From Butyrivibrio proteoclasticus P6B7 (GTDB taxonomy: Bacteria; Bacillota; Clostridia; Lachnospirales; Lachnospiraceae), in contig NZ_JHWL01000003.1 in assembly GCF_000622085.1 (NCBI RefSeq), positions 268,811-332,810 on the forward strand: 64,000 nucleotides of DNA, given 5' to 3'. Position numbers and translations under genes: made by a program. Below are positions 16,635-26,064 of this stretch, in pieces. Under the pieces are notes generated by a model. The model searched no databases. It was given only the letters and a program-made list of their open reading frames with translations, and was not told the DNA's origin. The number at the start of each line of letters is the position of its first letter. Within the stretch, counting starts at the first letter, position 1.

Positions 16635-19142
16635 TTGAAGAAAAGATATATTATCATCATTAATGTTTTGATAATAGGTTTGATTCTCTTCATTATCGTT
16701 AAATATGCCAACGATAGAGCGTCAGAATCAAACAGTTCTTCGATTGCGTCTTTTGAGAAAATGACAACTACAACAGAGCAGATCATCGCCAACTATCTGG
16801 AGGATGAGCAGCATCTGTGCGATATCTGGGCTAACTATATCAACAGGTCTGCGGAGACTGGAACTCCAATGACCGTTGAAGAGGCCATATCCTATATTCG
16901 AAAAGCCAAGATTTCTCCCGAAATATCAGGACATCTTATCTATATTGATGACGGCTCCATGTCTGGCATTTCAACAACAGCCAGCGCTACAGATCCGTCG
17001 GATTATTCTGTTAATTATTCCCACATATCTATTTTTGACAATCTTGAAATCAGTAACGTCGACGGTGTGGTAAACCTGACAAGGGCTTATACCAACCCGC
17101 TTAATGGCGTTCAGTCCATAGCCTTTCTTAACAACGTAAAGGTCATGGATGATGAGACTGGGGCTATGCGAGGTGGGCTTATTATCCGCGTTGTGCCTGT
17201 AAGCCGCCTTGAGCAAAAGCTGGTTTTCCTAAAGGGTGAGTATGAAAATGTGGAGTTATCCATCATAGACTGGGATGGAGACTACATGATCCACGGCAAG
17301 TCCCTTAAAAACAGCAATTTATTTGAGTATTTCAAATCCTACAACCCCATGTCCACTCAGGAATACAGCAAGGTAATAGATACTATCCGCACAGGCGTTG
17401 GTTCCATGCATATCCGTAATTCCAAGAGTGAGGACAGCATAATAGCATATACTCCTTTGAGCGGTCTGGATTCCTGGTTCCTGGTGGCCTATATTCCGGC
17501 AAAAGAGCTAACGGTTAACAGGTCCATCGACTGGATCCTCTTAGGAATTGTATCTGTGGGTCTTATGATTCTGCTTCATTTCAATATTTTTGTACTTATG
17601 AGTTACAACAGGGAACTCTCTGTTACAGCAAAAGCAGCAAATCAGGCCAATGAAGCCAAATCCTTATTCCTGTCCACTATGTCCCATGACATCAGAACTC
17701 CTATGAATGCCATTATAGGCATGAATGAAATGATTCTAAGGGACAGCCATGAAGAAGAGACCCTAACCTATGCTGAGAACATCAGGACCGCAGGAAACAC
17801 CCTTCTTGGAATCATCAATGATATTCTTGATTTTTCTAAGATAGAAGCTGGCAAGATGGAAATCATAGAGGTGGACTACAACTTTGTATCTCTTTTGAAT
17901 GACCTTGTAAACATGGTTCAGCGAGGCGCTGAGGAAAAAGGACTTACCTTCGACCTTGATGTGGACAGCAATATTCCAGAAATTCTTCACGGCGATGAGA
18001 TAAGAATCAAGCAGGTTATAACTAACATCCTTTCAAATGCCGTTAAGTACACCAAAGAAGGCAGCGTTGTTTTCTCAGTATCAGGTAGCAAATGTGAAGA
18101 TGCCAGCGATTACGTTAATCTTCACGTCAGCGTGAAGGATACTGGAGTAGGTATCAAGAAAGAAGACCTGGACAGATTATTTGCAGCATTTGAAAGAATC
18201 GATGAGGACAAAAATAGGCACATTGAAGGCACAGGCCTTGGAATGGCCATCGCCCAGAAATTCCTCAATATGATGGGCAGCCACCTTCAGGTGCAAAGCG
18301 AATATGGCAAGGGCTCCGAGTTTTCTTTTGACCTTAAGCAAAAGGTTGTGAAGTGGGAACCAATCGGAGAGTTCGACACCGCTTTCAAGCGTTATCTTAG
18401 CGAGCGAAAGCAGTACAAGGTGCAGTTCGTGGCGCCAAAGGCAAGAGCCCTGGTGGTGGATGATAACGAGGTCAACCTTAAGGTATTTAGTAGCCTCCTT
18501 AGCAAAACCAGGATGCAGATAGAGACTGCAGATAGTGGTGATGCCTGCATAGCTCTTTTTAAAAGAAATTTCTATGACGTGATCTTCCTGGATCACATGA
18601 TGCCAGATAAGGATGGTATCGAGACCATAAAAGAAATGAAGGAGTGCAGCGATACGCCTAATCATAAGACTCCAGTCATCTGCCTTACAGCCAACGCGGT
18701 GTCTGGAATGCGCGAAATGTACATAAATGCAGGCTTTGACGACTATCTGACTAAGCCTATTGATACCAGTAGGCTTGAAACAATGTTCCTTAAGTACCTG
18801 CCGCCGGATCTGGTGGAGCAGCCTGCTGATACTGCCGAAGAAGAGAAGAACGAACCCCAACACAGTATTTTGGTGGTGGGAAAAGATATAGCTCTTTTAC
18901 GGCAGATAAAAGAATGGCTGCCAGATCGATATAACGTAGTTGTGGTTAAATCAAAAGAGCAGGCTCTTGCGTATCTTGAAAAGCATGAAGCTGAGCTGAT
19001 ACTGATGGATCAGGATATCGAAGCCGCGGGCAACTTCGAGGAATCAAAGATCATGCAAAAGAACCTGCAAGAAATGAGTCGCGACGATATTACATCGCAA
19101 ATAGATGAGTTCTTTAACGAGTCGGATACTGCAAACATGTGA
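16635..19142 (+). CDS. Membrane hybrid histidine kinase with two receiver domains
   Basis: 835 residues from a TTG with GGGG 7 nt upstream. Membrane helix at 5-24, a ~270-residue extracellular sensor (Cache-like by size and position), helix at ~297-320, HisKA with STMSHDIRTPMNAIIG (His about 350), HATPase with ITNILSNAVKYT and a GTGLGMAIAQ box, REC1 with acidic VVDDNEVN and phosphoacceptor in VIFLDHMMPDKDG (~652), and a C-terminal weak second REC (~743-810) that retains LILMDQD but has lost the acidic pocket. It lacks an Hpt domain, which a separate gene at 20510 could supply. Sits 57 bp before a solute-binding protein. Confidence 0.92.
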   Translation: MKKRYIIIINVLIIGLILFIIVKYANDRASESNSSSIASFEKMTTTTEQIIANYLEDEQHLCDIWANYINRSAETGTPMTVEEAISYIRKAKISPEISGHLIYIDDGSMSGISTTASATDPSDYSVNYSHISIFDNLEISNVDGVVNLTRAYTNPLNGVQSIAFLNNVKVMDDETGAMRGGLIIRVVPVSRLEQKLVFLKGEYENVELSIIDWDGDYMIHGKSLKNSNLFEYFKSYNPMSTQEYSKVIDTIRTGVGSMHIRNSKSEDSIIAYTPLSGLDSWFLVAYIPAKELTVNRSIDWILLGIVSVGLMILLHFNIFVLMSYNRELSVTAKAANQANEAKSLFLSTMSHDIRTPMNAIIGMNEMILRDSHEEETLTYAENIRTAGNTLLGIINDILDFSKIEAGKMEIIEVDYNFVSLLNDLVNMVQRGAEEKGLTFDLDVDSNIPEILHGDEIRIKQVITNILSNAVKYTKEGSVVFSVSGSKCEDASDYVNLHVSVKDTGVGIKKEDLDRLFAAFERIDEDKNRHIEGTGLGMAIAQKFLNMMGSHLQVQSEYGKGSEFSFDLKQKVVKWEPIGEFDTAFKRYLSERKQYKVQFVAPKARALVVDDNEVNLKVFSSLLSKTRMQIETADSGDACIALFKRNFYDVIFLDHMMPDKDGIETIKEMKECSDTPNHKTPVICLTANAVSGMREMYINAGFDDYLTKPIDTSRLETMFLKYLPPDLVEQPADTAEEEKNEPQHSILVVGKDIALLRQIKEWLPDRYNVVVVKSKEQALAYLEKHEAELILMDQDIEAAGNFEESKIMQKNLQEMSRDDITSQIDEFFNESDTANM

Positions 19143-19198
19143 CTTTAGACGAGGAATGCTTCGCAGTTGATTAGATACAGGAAGGAGTAGGAGAGAAC

Positions 19199-20503
19199 AT
19201 GAGAAAAAACATCAGGAAAATCATATCTACAGCCCTTGTGACACTGCTGATACTGGGCACCATGGGATGCGGACAAGGTGGCACGACCAGCAAGGAGTTT
19301 TCTCCCAAGTACTCACCAGATACTGAGTATAAGCTATATATAGTGGGCACATACTCTAACTTTGAGTCCTTGGAAAGTGCTATCGAGAGGTTCTACGTTC
19401 ACTATCCAAATGGTGAGATCGAGTACACCTATCTGGATGATTATATTAATACCATTGGTCAGGCGCTGGCAGGGGAGGAACAGCCAGATATCTTTGTTGT
19501 TCAGCCTTGGATGTATGGCGATGAGAGGTTTGATTCCTTGTTTGAAGGAGCTGAGGTGCTATCTGACCCTTCGCTTGAGATCAACCTTGATTGCATCCGC
19601 CAGGGAGTCAGATGGGAGCTTGATAACGGAGATGTTATCGCACTTCCAATATTTGCCACCTCCTACGGAATGCTTGTTAACATGGATATCTTTGAAAAAG
19701 AAAACCTGAAGGTGCCAAAGACCTTTGATGAACTGAAAAAGACCTGTGAAAAGCTTAAGGCAGCAGGCTACGATTCACCTGTTATGGGCAGCAACACTTC
19801 AACAACGCCGGGAATTGGCTATTCATTTGCTTATCCTATGTTTGCCAAAGCGGTGAAGGATGACAGAAGCGTAGAGGAGGATCTTAATAATCTTGTGCCT
19901 TCTTCAGGCGAAGCCATGAGGGCTTCTCTAACAAGGTTAAAAGAGTTTGTGGATAGCGATTGCATAGATATAGACAAGTGTTCAGCGGAAATTGAAGATG
20001 ATTATAATGCTGTGATCATGCGATTTTTTGAGGGCGATGTGCCTATGATGCTCTGCTCTGGAGACGTTGTTTCCGGAACTAAGAAGCGCGAGAGTAAGTC
20101 CGAAGCCTTTTCAGCAAATCCATTTAAGTACGACTTCTATGTGGCTCCTTCCGGAGACAAAGGCGGATACTATATGGATTCAGTGACGATAATGTTTAGC
20201 GTTAATAAAAATAGCGCAAACCTCGATATGACCAACGAATTCATGAGATTCCTTACAAGTGAAAAAGAGCTTGGTCTTATGGCTCAGGAAAAGAGACTTA
20301 TAACGCCTACCAAGGATTATTCACTGGATGAAGTATATGGATCTTTGTCAGGATTTCCTGAAGATAGATCAGTCAGCTTTAGGGACATAGCGCTACTGGA
20401 TACTGCGGTAAAAGAGTTTAGGGCAGGAGCCTTTAAGGTAATAAATGGCGAAATGACTGTGGATGAAGCGGTGGAGAACTACGGAACGATATCCGGAAAA
20501 TGA
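19199..20503 (+). CDS. Extracellular solute-binding lipoprotein, orphan
   Basis: 434 residues with a lipobox ending at Cys24 (LGTMGC). The mature part has the type I sugar-binding protein pattern (EYKLYIVGTYSNFESLESAIERF, then PDIFVVQPWMYG, MDIFEKENLKVPKTFDEL, GGYYMDSVTIMFSV). No permease or ATPase gene is near, and it follows the hybrid kinase, so it more likely presents a ligand to the kinase than serves transport. That role is inferred. AAGGAG and GGAGAG precede the ATG. Confidence 0.87.
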   Translation: MRKNIRKIISTALVTLLILGTMGCGQGGTTSKEFSPKYSPDTEYKLYIVGTYSNFESLESAIERFYVHYPNGEIEYTYLDDYINTIGQALAGEEQPDIFVVQPWMYGDERFDSLFEGAEVLSDPSLEINLDCIRQGVRWELDNGDVIALPIFATSYGMLVNMDIFEKENLKVPKTFDELKKTCEKLKAAGYDSPVMGSNTSTTPGIGYSFAYPMFAKAVKDDRSVEEDLNNLVPSSGEAMRASLTRLKEFVDSDCIDIDKCSAEIEDDYNAVIMRFFEGDVPMMLCSGDVVSGTKKRESKSEAFSANPFKYDFYVAPSGDKGGYYMDSVTIMFSVNKNSANLDMTNEFMRFLTSEKELGLMAQEKRLITPTKDYSLDEVYGSLSGFPEDRSVSFRDIALLDTAVKEFRAGAFKVINGEMTVDEAVENYGTISGK

Positions 20504-20509
20504 GACAGC

Positions 20510-21091
20510 TTATAGACTATCTAATATTTGTTTAGATAGCTCTTTTGCCTCATCGTAATCAAGATTGGTGACGAGTTTATCCAGTTCAGTTAACTTGCTG
20601 GATAGCTCCTCATTACATTCAAAGGAAAAGAGCTGATTCATTGCTTCTTCACAGGCGCCAAGATTAAAGTCATCTATTGCTGCAATGAGCTCCTGTAAGA
20701 TAACTGAAATGGCAGATTTATCATAGCTCTTTTTAACGTCGTTATTATTAGCGGCAAAGGGCTCAAGATAAGGTTTAAGGGATTTAAAAGAACTAAGAAT
20801 GCCTGGGGTGAGCTTTTCAATCTCAGCAAGATTGTTTTCCTTTCCCAGCTTTTCGAGAGTAAAGAAATCCTCTCCAAGGTCCATGGCACCGATCATGCGG
20901 CAGGTAGTCTTAAGGGAATGGACTTGAACAGTGTAGTTCTTAAGGTCCTTATCTCTTAGGAGAGTTTCTACCAAAGCAGTTTTTTCGTCCATGAGCTTAT
21001 AAACATCACCAAAGAGCTCAGTTAAAAGCTCTTCGGAGCCTGAGTTTTTGATAGCCTTTTCTATATCAATACCTGGGATACTAATATTCAT
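20510..21091 (-). CDS. Stand-alone histidine phosphotransfer (Hpt) protein
   Basis: 193 residues, all-helical and soluble. The Hpt motif VQVHSLKTTCRMIGAMDLG places the phosphorylatable His at residue 58, followed by the usual FFTLEKLGKENN helix. The C-terminal ~80 residues form a second helical part without a motif I recognise. It probably moves phosphate from the receiver of the hybrid kinase to the REC-HD-GYP regulator encoded divergently. Start codons of the two genes are only 15 bp apart. Confidence 0.88.
   Translation of the reverse strand: MNISIPGIDIEKAIKNSGSEELLTELFGDVYKLMDEKTALVETLLRDKDLKNYTVQVHSLKTTCRMIGAMDLGEDFFTLEKLGKENNLAEIEKLTPGILSSFKSLKPYLEPFAANNNDVKKSYDKSAISVILQELIAAIDDFNLGACEEAMNQLFSFECNEELSSKLTELDKLVTNLDYDEAKELSKQILDSL
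20517..20547 (+). terminator. Weak intrinsic terminator after solute-binding protein gene
   Basis: CTATCTAA (20517-20524) pairs with TTAGATAG (20532-20539) over a 7-nt loop, followed by CTCTTTT. It lies inside the last codons of the convergent Hpt gene, which ends 7 bp from the stop of the plus-strand gene. Confidence 0.5.
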
Positions 21092-21106
21092 TGAAAGGAG
21101 TCCTCC

Positions 21107-22141
21107 ATGAATAGTATACCATACATCATTGTTGTGGATGATGACCCTATAATTCTTAAAAAGACATGGAATACTCTTACAGACGCTGGATTTAAGGTGG
21201 CTGTGTTTAAGTCTGGAAATGCCCTTTTTGAATATAGTAAGGACAATCCTGCTCCCAATCTTATACTGATGGATATCAATATGCCGGAAATGGACGGTTT
21301 TGAGGTTATTAGGGAGCTTAAAAAGAGCGAGAAGACCTGGAGAGATACACCTGTAATATTCCTGACTGCCAATGAAGACGAGGATACAGAGACAATAGGT
21401 CTTTCCCTTGGCGCCATGGATTTTATCAGAAAACCATTTGTGACCAGCGTCCTGGTGCTAAGAGTTAAGCATGCGGTGGAACTGATCAGGCTTCAAAGGG
21501 ATCTTGAAGGCGTTGTTGAAGAGAAGACCAGGGAAAATGAGAATCTCTTTTTACACGTGGTTGAGAGTCTTGCTGATGCCATTGATGCTAAGGATAACTA
21601 TACCAAAGGTCATTCCGGAAGAGTGGCAGCTTATTCAAAAGAGATAGCGGCAAGATATGGTTATGACGAGAAGAGGCAGGAGCGAATCTTCATGATGGGA
21701 CTTCTTCATGACGTTGGAAAGATTGGCGTCCCTGATGAAGTGATAAATAAGCCAGGGCATCTTACGGAAGAAGAGTTTGCCTGCATCAAAAAGCATCCGG
21801 GAATAGGAGGCAAGATCCTTAGTAATATTAAGGAGATGCCAGAGCTTTCGGCGGGAGCTAAATGGCACCATGAAAGATATGATGGAACCGGGTATCCACA
21901 GGGACTTTCCGGTGAGGATATACCTGAAGAAGCCAGAATCATCGCTGTAGCCGATGCTTACGATGCCATGACCAGTAACCGAAGCTATAGAGGGGTCATT
22001 CCTCAGGCGAAGGTTAGAACCGAGATTGAAAATGGTAAGGGAAGCCAGTTCGATCCTAAGTTTGCGGACATTATGCTTAAGATGATAGATGAGGATAAGG
22101 AATATCTTATGAGAGATAAGCTTAATAATAATTTGATCTAA
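21107..22141 (+). CDS. REC-HD-GYP response regulator, c-di-GMP phosphodiesterase
   Basis: 344 residues. The receiver domain (1-~125) has VVDDDP, phosphoacceptor Asp in LILMDINMPEMDG (~54) and Lys in FIRKPF. After a coiled linker, the HD-GYP domain (~145-335) has LLHDVGKIGVPD (HD), KHPGIGG, GAKWHHERYDGTGYP (HHExxDGxGYP) and AVADAYDAMTSNRSYR. All canonical metal ligands appear present, so hydrolysis of c-di-GMP is likely. AAAGGAG precedes the ATG. Output end of the kinase-Hpt module. Confidence 0.93.
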   Translation: MNSIPYIIVVDDDPIILKKTWNTLTDAGFKVAVFKSGNALFEYSKDNPAPNLILMDINMPEMDGFEVIRELKKSEKTWRDTPVIFLTANEDEDTETIGLSLGAMDFIRKPFVTSVLVLRVKHAVELIRLQRDLEGVVEEKTRENENLFLHVVESLADAIDAKDNYTKGHSGRVAAYSKEIAARYGYDEKRQERIFMMGLLHDVGKIGVPDEVINKPGHLTEEEFACIKKHPGIGGKILSNIKEMPELSAGAKWHHERYDGTGYPQGLSGEDIPEEARIIAVADAYDAMTSNRSYRGVIPQAKVRTEIENGKGSQFDPKFADIMLKMIDEDKEYLMRDKLNNNLI

Positions 22142-22210
22142 AAATCCAAGAGAATATCACTGAAAATCATATATAAGAACCAGATTGGCGAAATAACATT
22201 AAAAAAGATC

Positions 22211-22262
22211 AAAAAGATAGTCGAAATGCTGAAAAACACTAGTATTTTGGCTATCTTTTTAT
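22211..22262 (+). terminator. Intrinsic terminator after the HD-GYP gene
   Basis: A 17-bp stem, AAAAAGATAGTCGAAAT (22211-22227) with 22244-22260, including two G-U pairs and a 16-nt loop. The 3' arm itself ends in five T. Confidence 0.75.
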
Positions 22263-22318
22263 TATAATCTTCTTCAATGGTTTAAAGCGATAAATAACTT
22301 GAAAGGATATTTTTTTAC

Positions 22319-24226
22319 ATGGGTGAAACAACAGTTAGAATTCAAGATGATCTCTACGAAGCTGTCAACGGAGAGTGGATTAAGAATGCCGTAATTCCTG
22401 ATGACAGACCAGTGACAGGAGGTTTCAATACCCTTGATGAGGAAGTTGAAAAGATCATGATGGCTGACTTCAAGGCTTTCGCAGAGGGCACAAAGACTAC
22501 AGATATTCCAGAGATGAAATATGCTATATCTCTTTACAAAAAGGGAATAGACGAGAAAAGAAGAAATAGTGAAGGCATCGAGCCAGTTCTTCCTCTTCTT
22601 AACAAGATCAAGAATCTTAAGACAGTAGAAGACCTTAACGAAGTAGCAACAGAGCTTCTTGTTGACGATTTGCCTCTTCCAATCAAGATGTGCGTAGATA
22701 CTGATATGGCGGATGCTACCAAGAATTCTTTTATCGTACTTGGTCCAGACATTATTCTTCCTGATACAACATATTATGCGGATGACAATGAGTCCGGTAA
22801 GCAGCTCCTTGAAGTATACAAGGACATGGCAAGTAAGATCCTTAAGTTCTCTCCATTAACAGAGGATGAGCAAAAGAAATTCCTTGAGGATACAATTGCT
22901 TACGATGCTCTTATTGCAAAGAAGGTTAAGAGTCAGCTTGAGTGGGCTGAGTATTACAAGAATCAGAACCCAATGGACACAGACGAAGTGGCTAAGTTTG
23001 TAGCTCCTTTTGACATTAAGAAAGTCCTTAAGGACCTCTATGGAGACAAGGCTCCATCAGTTCTTATCGTTTATGATCCTAAGGCAATCAAGGAGATGAA
23101 CGGCTACTTTAACAATGAGAACTTTGAGCTTTACACTCACTGGCTCTATGTGAAGACTCTTGTGAAAGCAACTGCGTGTCTTTCTCTTGAACTTAAAACT
23201 CTTGGAACCACATTCCGCAGGGCTCTTTTAGGAGTTGATTCTGACCCTGTAATTGAAAAAGAGGCATACAGAGTAGCAGAAACTCTTTATGCTGACCCAG
23301 TTGGAATATACTACGGAAGAACCTATTTTGGTGAAGAGGCCAAGAAGGACGTTGTAGATATGGTTAAAAGAATCATCGAAACCTACAAGGTCAGAATGAA
23401 AAAGAACTCCTTCCTTGCCGAGGTAACTAAGGAAAAGGCTATCAAAAAGCTTTCTACCCTTGAGATCAAGATGGGTTACCCAGATTCTATAAAAGAGATT
23501 TGGTCAAAGCTCGTATTTGATGAAAGTGACTCATACTATGATGCTGTATATAAGGTAAGCGCAATTAAGAATAAAGATCAGCTCGATAAGCTCTATAAAC
23601 CTGTAGATCGCACAGAGTGGGCTATGCCAGGTCATATGGTAAATGCTTGCTACAATCCTACATGTAACGACTTAACCTTCCCTGCTGCAATTCTTCAGAA
23701 GCCATTCTACTCACTTTCACAGTCTGATAGTGAGAACCTTGGCGGAATTGGTGCAATCATCGGTCACGAGATTTCTCATGCCTTTGACAATAATGGTGCC
23801 AAATTTGATGAAAAGGGAAATCTGTCTAACTGGTGGCTTGATGAAGATTTCAAAGCCTTTGAGAAACTGACAAAGGACATGGTTGAACAGTTTGACGGAA
23901 TGGAATACCACGGCGGAAAGGTAAGCGGAGAGCTCACTGTCAGCGAGAACATTGCAGATAATGGCGGCGTTGGCGTAACACTTGAGATCATGCATAACAC
24001 AGAAAATGCTGATTTCCAGGAATACTTCAAGAACTGGGCAAGAGTATGGTGTATGAAAGCCAAAGAAGAGTTCATTCAGTATCTTCTTGCCAATGACGTA
24101 CACTCTCCAATGGGACTTCGTGCCAACATTCCACCAAGGAATTTTGCTGAGTGGTACGAGGCTTTCGGAGTAACAGACAAGGATCAGATGTACATCGCAC
24201 CTGAGAAGCGCATCAGCATCTGGTGA
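22319..24226 (+). CDS. pepO: M13-family zinc metallopeptidase (PepO-like)
   Basis: 635 residues without a signal peptide or membrane helix, so cytoplasmic oligopeptidase like lactococcal PepO. Zinc site GHEISHAFD (HExxH at about 483-487) with the third ligand in SENIADNGG (Glu about 543), and the C-terminal substrate motif DVHSPMGLRANIPPRN. Full length for the family. AAAGGAT lies upstream of the ATG at wide spacing. Monocistronic between a terminator and the accessory genes. Confidence 0.93.
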   Translation: MGETTVRIQDDLYEAVNGEWIKNAVIPDDRPVTGGFNTLDEEVEKIMMADFKAFAEGTKTTDIPEMKYAISLYKKGIDEKRRNSEGIEPVLPLLNKIKNLKTVEDLNEVATELLVDDLPLPIKMCVDTDMADATKNSFIVLGPDIILPDTTYYADDNESGKQLLEVYKDMASKILKFSPLTEDEQKKFLEDTIAYDALIAKKVKSQLEWAEYYKNQNPMDTDEVAKFVAPFDIKKVLKDLYGDKAPSVLIVYDPKAIKEMNGYFNNENFELYTHWLYVKTLVKATACLSLELKTLGTTFRRALLGVDSDPVIEKEAYRVAETLYADPVGIYYGRTYFGEEAKKDVVDMVKRIIETYKVRMKKNSFLAEVTKEKAIKKLSTLEIKMGYPDSIKEIWSKLVFDESDSYYDAVYKVSAIKNKDQLDKLYKPVDRTEWAMPGHMVNACYNPTCNDLTFPAAILQKPFYSLSQSDSENLGGIGAIIGHEISHAFDNNGAKFDEKGNLSNWWLDEDFKAFEKLTKDMVEQFDGMEYHGGKVSGELTVSENIADNGGVGVTLEIMHNTENADFQEYFKNWARVWCMKAKEEFIQYLLANDVHSPMGLRANIPPRNFAEWYEAFGVTDKDQMYIAPEKRISIW

Positions 24227-24282
24227 GCCTGGGGGACGGGGTCAGTGTATCATTTTGAATTCAATGGATAGGGAAAAGAACT

Positions 24283-24777
24283 ATGGACAGAGTTATTTTT
24301 TTAGATATCGACGGCGTCCTTAATTCCAAGTTTTGGGACAACAGTCACAGCCGTGAGATTAGTGAAGGTAAGCTTGTGGATTTAGACAAGGTAAAGCTCT
24401 TTGCAGACCTTGTTAAAAGAACTGACTCTAAAGTCATACTTCACTCAGGCTGGAGAATGTGGTTTGATGAAGCAATGAACCCTTTGCGTCGTGAAGCAGA
24501 ATTTCTTGTAAATGCACTGAAGAACGAGGATGTGCAGATTCATGGTGTAACGCCGGATCTTACCACAGAAGAGATTAGACGCACTAAGAAATTCAGTCTT
24601 GTTAAAGCACAGGAAATCTTAACTTGGTTAAAAGACAATAGCTCTTTTACCAAATGGATAGTAATTGACGATCTAGATCTTCACAACGATGAGATACGTC
24701 TGCACCAGATCCAGACCGATGCTGAGGTTGGTCTGTCTGAAGGGGACGTTGAGAACGCAGTAATTATGCTTGCGTAA
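24283..24777 (+). CDS. HAD-superfamily phosphatase-like protein
   Basis: 164 residues. HAD motif I FLDIDGVLNS (DxDG) at residues 6-15, motif II Ser/Trp in ILHSGWRMWF and motif IV Asp pair in WIVIDDLDLH. It resembles the HAD domain of Swiss-army-knife RNA-repair-type proteins rather than sugar phosphatases, so the substrate may be a nucleic acid or nucleotide end; this is inference. 69 bp before the next gene. Confidence 0.82.
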   Translation: MDRVIFLDIDGVLNSKFWDNSHSREISEGKLVDLDKVKLFADLVKRTDSKVILHSGWRMWFDEAMNPLRREAEFLVNALKNEDVQIHGVTPDLTTEEIRRTKKFSLVKAQEILTWLKDNSSFTKWIVIDDLDLHNDEIRLHQIQTDAEVGLSEGDVENAVIMLA

Positions 24778-24845
24778 ATGTAGTTAAAAATCAATGTAGA
24801 TTTCGATATAAGAGCATATGGCGACATCGGTATAGAGGAGGAAAA

Positions 24846-25301
24846 ATGTCCACAATAGACATAGATGCACTGTTTGCAGAAAGTGAATTAACCCAGGATA
24901 GTCTTCAAGGATTAATATCTGAATATTGGAAATATGACTTAAAGCAGTTGGAGGCATTTGGAAATACGATTCTTTCTGGTGCATTTCGGGGCGGTGAGCA
25001 AAGGTTCATTGTGTATTTTGTGAACAATAAATCCTATTGGGATTCTTCTATCACTGACGCAGAATTTGATTACAGTCAGATGATTAGTGTCGGAATAGAT
25101 AAAGAGGAAGATGATCTATCGGACCTTATCTACGAAGCGATTGAGTTCTTTCTATTTGTCTCTAAGAAGACAGGGGCAGAGATACTGATAAAATCTGAAA
25201 TCCATAATGATATATGTCATGTCCAAAGCGGAAAAACTATATGGGATCCGCATTTTTACGACATGTATCACGATTATATAGAGAGGAATAAAAGAAATTG
25301 A
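24846..25301 (+). CDS. Hypothetical acidic protein, 151 aa
   Basis: GAGGAGG precedes the ATG. The protein is acidic and soluble, with features such as GAFRGGEQRFIVYFVNNKSYWD and VGIDKEEDDLSDLIYEAIEFFLF. I do not recognise the family. A small acidic protein in an accessory region could be an immunity protein, but no toxin gene is adjacent. Its stop overlaps the reading frame of a gene fragment that follows. Confidence 0.65.
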   Translation: MSTIDIDALFAESELTQDSLQGLISEYWKYDLKQLEAFGNTILSGAFRGGEQRFIVYFVNNKSYWDSSITDAEFDYSQMISVGIDKEEDDLSDLIYEAIEFFLFVSKKTGAEILIKSEIHNDICHVQSGKTIWDPHFYDMYHDYIERNKRN

Positions 25302-25422
25302 GTTTAAACAAAAAAGCTATGATCACATGCGTGATAGCGGATTCAATGTAATCTACCGCGATGAGAATAGAAGCATTGAAGATACCATGAAGCTGTTAGA
25401 AAAGAACTTAGGACTTGCCTAA
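25300..25422 (+). pseudogene. Start-less 40-codon gene fragment
   Basis: An open frame from 25300 with no start codon or ribosome site of its own. The translation is EFKQKSYDHMRDSGFNVIYR followed by DENRSIEDTMKLLEKNLGLA and a stop. The sequence has the look of a C-terminal helix of a larger enzyme, but I cannot place it. It is read as the tail of a deleted gene. Confidence 0.35.
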
Positions 25423-25449
25423 ATAATCTCAACAGCAGGAGGAAATGAC

Positions 25450-26040
25450 ATGATAAAAGAGATTACAGAAAGACACAGCATCAGAAAGTACAAGGAAGAA
25501 GCTGTTAACAAAGAAGATATCAAGAAAATAATTGAGGCAGCAATTCTTGCTCCATCAGCCAAGAACAGACAGCCTTGGAAGTATATAGTTTTTGAAGGTG
25601 CTTCAAAGGACCAGGTTCTTGATATAATGGAGAAGGGACTTGTCAGAGAACGCGATGAGCATCAGACACTTCCCGAGTCCCATGGTGGCCTTCCTGATGC
25701 CTTCAACACTCTTCGCATTATGAAAGAGGCACCAGTCCTTATCATGGTTGAGAACACTAATGGCCAGAGTCCATTTGAGCCTATCAGCGCAGATGACAGG
25801 ATCACTGAGATTTGCGATACACTCTCGATCGGTGCATCAATCCAGAATCTCCTTCTTGCAGCTACAGAGCTAGGCTACGGCACTCTTTGGATTGCCAACA
25901 CCTGCTTTGCATACAAGGAGCTTTCAGATTTCCTCGGAATCAAAGGTCAGCTCATTGGAGCAGTATCACTTGGTCTTCCAGATGAGTCACCAAACCCAAG
26001 ACCTAGAAAGAATTTAGACGAAATCGTTGAGTTTAGATGA
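25450..26040 (+). CDS. Nitroreductase-family flavoprotein
   Basis: 196 residues. N-terminal ITERHSIRKYKEEAVN with the FMN-binding Arg-His-Ser-x-Arg pattern, APSAKNRQPWKYIVF, SIGASIQNLLLAATELGYGTLWI and C-terminal SLGLPDESPNPRPRK. The family uses FMN and NAD(P)H to reduce nitro groups, quinones or flavins; the natural substrate is not evident. CAGGAGG precedes the ATG. A GNAT gene follows 24 bp downstream. Confidence 0.92.
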   Translation: MIKEITERHSIRKYKEEAVNKEDIKKIIEAAILAPSAKNRQPWKYIVFEGASKDQVLDIMEKGLVRERDEHQTLPESHGGLPDAFNTLRIMKEAPVLIMVENTNGQSPFEPISADDRITEICDTLSIGASIQNLLLAATELGYGTLWIANTCFAYKELSDFLGIKGQLIGAVSLGLPDESPNPRPRKNLDEIVEFR

Positions 26041-26064
26041 AATCATAAAGAGTAGGATAGAAAT

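Noticed and set aside
18177..18863. 228-codon open frame on the minus strand
   Set aside because: It lies entirely antisense to the receiver-domain part of the hybrid kinase, has no ribosome site, and its product is low-complexity and Cys/His-rich without a domain.
20510..22141. A complete toxin-antitoxin or defence operon among the accessory genes
   Set aside because: No nuclease, TIR, reverse transcriptase or antitoxin-type pair could be supported anywhere in the window; the candidates were signalling genes.
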